In this document: one piece after another, positions 63,286 through 64,000 of the stretch
Numbering within the stretch: position 1 is the first letter of the stretch
How the letters are laid out: every line of letters begins with the position of its first letter
Assembly (NCBI RefSeq): GCF_003633615.1
Contig: NZ_RBKU01000001.1
Coordinates: forward strand, 1,116,001-1,180,000
DNA: 64,000 nt
Source of the DNA: Mucilaginibacter gracilis
Lineage (GTDB): Bacteria; Bacteroidota; Bacteroidia; Sphingobacteriales; Sphingobacteriaceae
Direction of reading: 5' to 3'
Program-made: the position numbers and the translations under genes
Notes under the pieces: model-generated
What the model saw: only the letters and a program-made list of their open reading frames with translations
Told to the model about the DNA's origin: nothing
Databases searched by the model: none

Positions 63286-64000
63286 TTTGAAGCCAGGGTT
63301 TGAGGCTGTTTAGTTTGCTTAAGTTTGTTGGCTATCCAGTTAATGTTGTATTTATCAATTGCGGTTAGGGAGTCGTCTACATTTGCGCGTAGCTGCCGGT
63401 TATACCTATTAAAGGTATTTTGAAATAACTCCGTCCATTTAGGGTTTTTAAATTGGTAATGGTACTCTGCGAATATTTCATTTTTCATGTATTGTAAAAC
63501 ATCCGAGGTTAATTGTGCGGTTTTTTTGTCCTGATAAACATAGCAGGCATTTAAATACGAATCGTCCATTTTAATGAATTTGGTAAAACCAAATAGCCTT
63601 TGGTTAGGCAGCTCGTCCAGCACATTGTTTTTTACAACTAAATAATGGTATGTGGGCGCCTCCTGCAATACGTTATCGCTGTATAAATGCAAACCTAAAA
63701 ATGAACTGAATTTAAACTCATACATGGTATCATTAATTGGCCTCAAATTATTGATATCACACTTCCCACTTAGTGGATGTGAGTTATCATCGTAGTCGGA
63801 GTAATCTTTTTTAGCACTGTAACCGTATACGGCGTTATGCTTTTTATCAACTAACAATACCTTTTTTTCTTCATAAAAGCCCGATCGCGCACCCAGGTAA
63901 TTATCAACTATTGATGAATATGCTGTTTGGAGCCAACTGCCTTCATCGTGTTTGCTCTCGAAGGTTATTTGGTATGATGCCGTTAAACCCTCATCATCGC
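63282..64000 (-). CDS. YARHG-domain protein, N terminus beyond window
   Basis: At least 239 residues; the frame stays open to the right edge, so the start lies outside. The C-terminal region KNEIFAEYHYQFKNPKWTEL followed by FNRYNRQLRANVDDSLTAID and KYNINWIANKL matches the YARHG domain (normally about 80 residues, with a YARHG-like stretch, here AEYHYQF). This domain is found in exported proteins of unclear role. It overlaps the start of the DUF2306 gene by 4 nt and is upstream of it in the transcript. Confidence 0.75.
   Translation of the reverse strand, partial: DDEGLTASYQITFESKHDEGSWLQTAYSSIVDNYLGARSGFYEEKKVLLVDKKHNAVYGYSAKKDYSDYDDNSHPLSGKCDINNLRPINDTMYEFKFSSFLGLHLYSDNVLQEAPTYHYLVVKNNVLDELPNQRLFGFTKFIKMDDSYLNACYVYQDKKTAQLTSDVLQYMKNEIFAEYHYQFKNPKWTELFQNTFNRYNRQLRANVDDSLTAIDKYNINWIANKLKQTKQPQTLASK

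Noticed and set aside
1..64000. CRISPR arrays, tRNA or rRNA genes
   Set aside because: No regularly spaced repeats and no tRNA- or rRNA-like stretches were found on reading the window.

Overview
The window reads as chromosome from a gliding-type Bacteroidota, most likely family Sphingobacteriaceae (Mucilaginibacter/Pedobacter-like). The support is a complete gldK-gldL-gldM-gldN block for the type IX secretion system (T9SS), a 1179-residue surface protein with the gliding-motility-associated C-terminal domain, several Bacteroidota families (DUF4271, DUF3078, a short RsmI-type methylase), promoters of the TAnnTTTG type, and almost no Shine-Dalgarno signals. I see no rRNA, tRNA, CRISPR array, insertion sequence or prophage. 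Genus assignment is inference from gene content only.

Layout. 1-3.9 kb: an aldo/keto reductase (cut by the left edge), an AI-2E-type permease and uvrC. 3.9-10.6 kb (minus): DUF4271, hemD, then gldK, gldL, gldM, gldN. 10.9-20.3 kb: housekeeping and envelope genes (retropepsin-like protease, hemW, DUF3078 barrel, fasciclin protein, JmjC-like cupin, PfkB kinase, typA, LamG lipoprotein). 20.3-28.1 kb: a surface-glycan cluster with two flippases at its outer ends, four glycosyltransferases and a methyltransferase. 28.4-37 kb: a phosphodiester glycosidase, yicC-gmk-nadD, a frameshifted miaE, a FAD monooxygenase, an RsmI-family methylase and two unknowns. 37.2-40.7 kb: the large T9SS cargo protein. 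40.9-48.2 kb: an L-fucose catabolic operon (symporter fucP, mutarotase, two SDRs, lactonase, diketo-acid hydrolase, LgoD-like dehydrogenase) with a divergent AraC regulator. 48.2-64 kb: OmpA lipoprotein, dienelactone hydrolase, YceI, two tiny His-rich exported proteins, TPR, HTH, NUDIX, a second AraC paralogue, an aminotransferase, two more glycosyltransferases, an S9 peptidase, and a lipoprotein/DUF2306/YARHG group cut by the right edge.

How parts work together. GldK-N form the periplasmic ring and inner-membrane motor of the T9SS, and the 37-40 kb protein carries the sorting domain that this system recognises. The fucose operon encodes uptake, anomer exchange, oxidation to lactone, lactone opening, oxidation of 2-keto-3-deoxy-fuconate and cleavage to pyruvate plus lactate, but no dehydratase is present.

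Most interesting points: (1) the fucose operon lacks a fuconate dehydratase, carries an LgoD-like enzyme, and one of its SDRs has Asn where the catalytic Lys of YxxxK is expected; (2) both long gaps of that operon are filled from start codon to stop codon by about 100-bp composite palindromic elements; (3) four genes have a TAnnTTTG promoter box only 3-5 nt before the start codon, predicting leaderless mRNAs; (4) miaE is split by a frameshift; (5) two adjacent micro-genes encode exported His-rich proteins. I found no clearly unprecedented multi-gene system; the fucose operon is the best candidate for unusual biochemistry.
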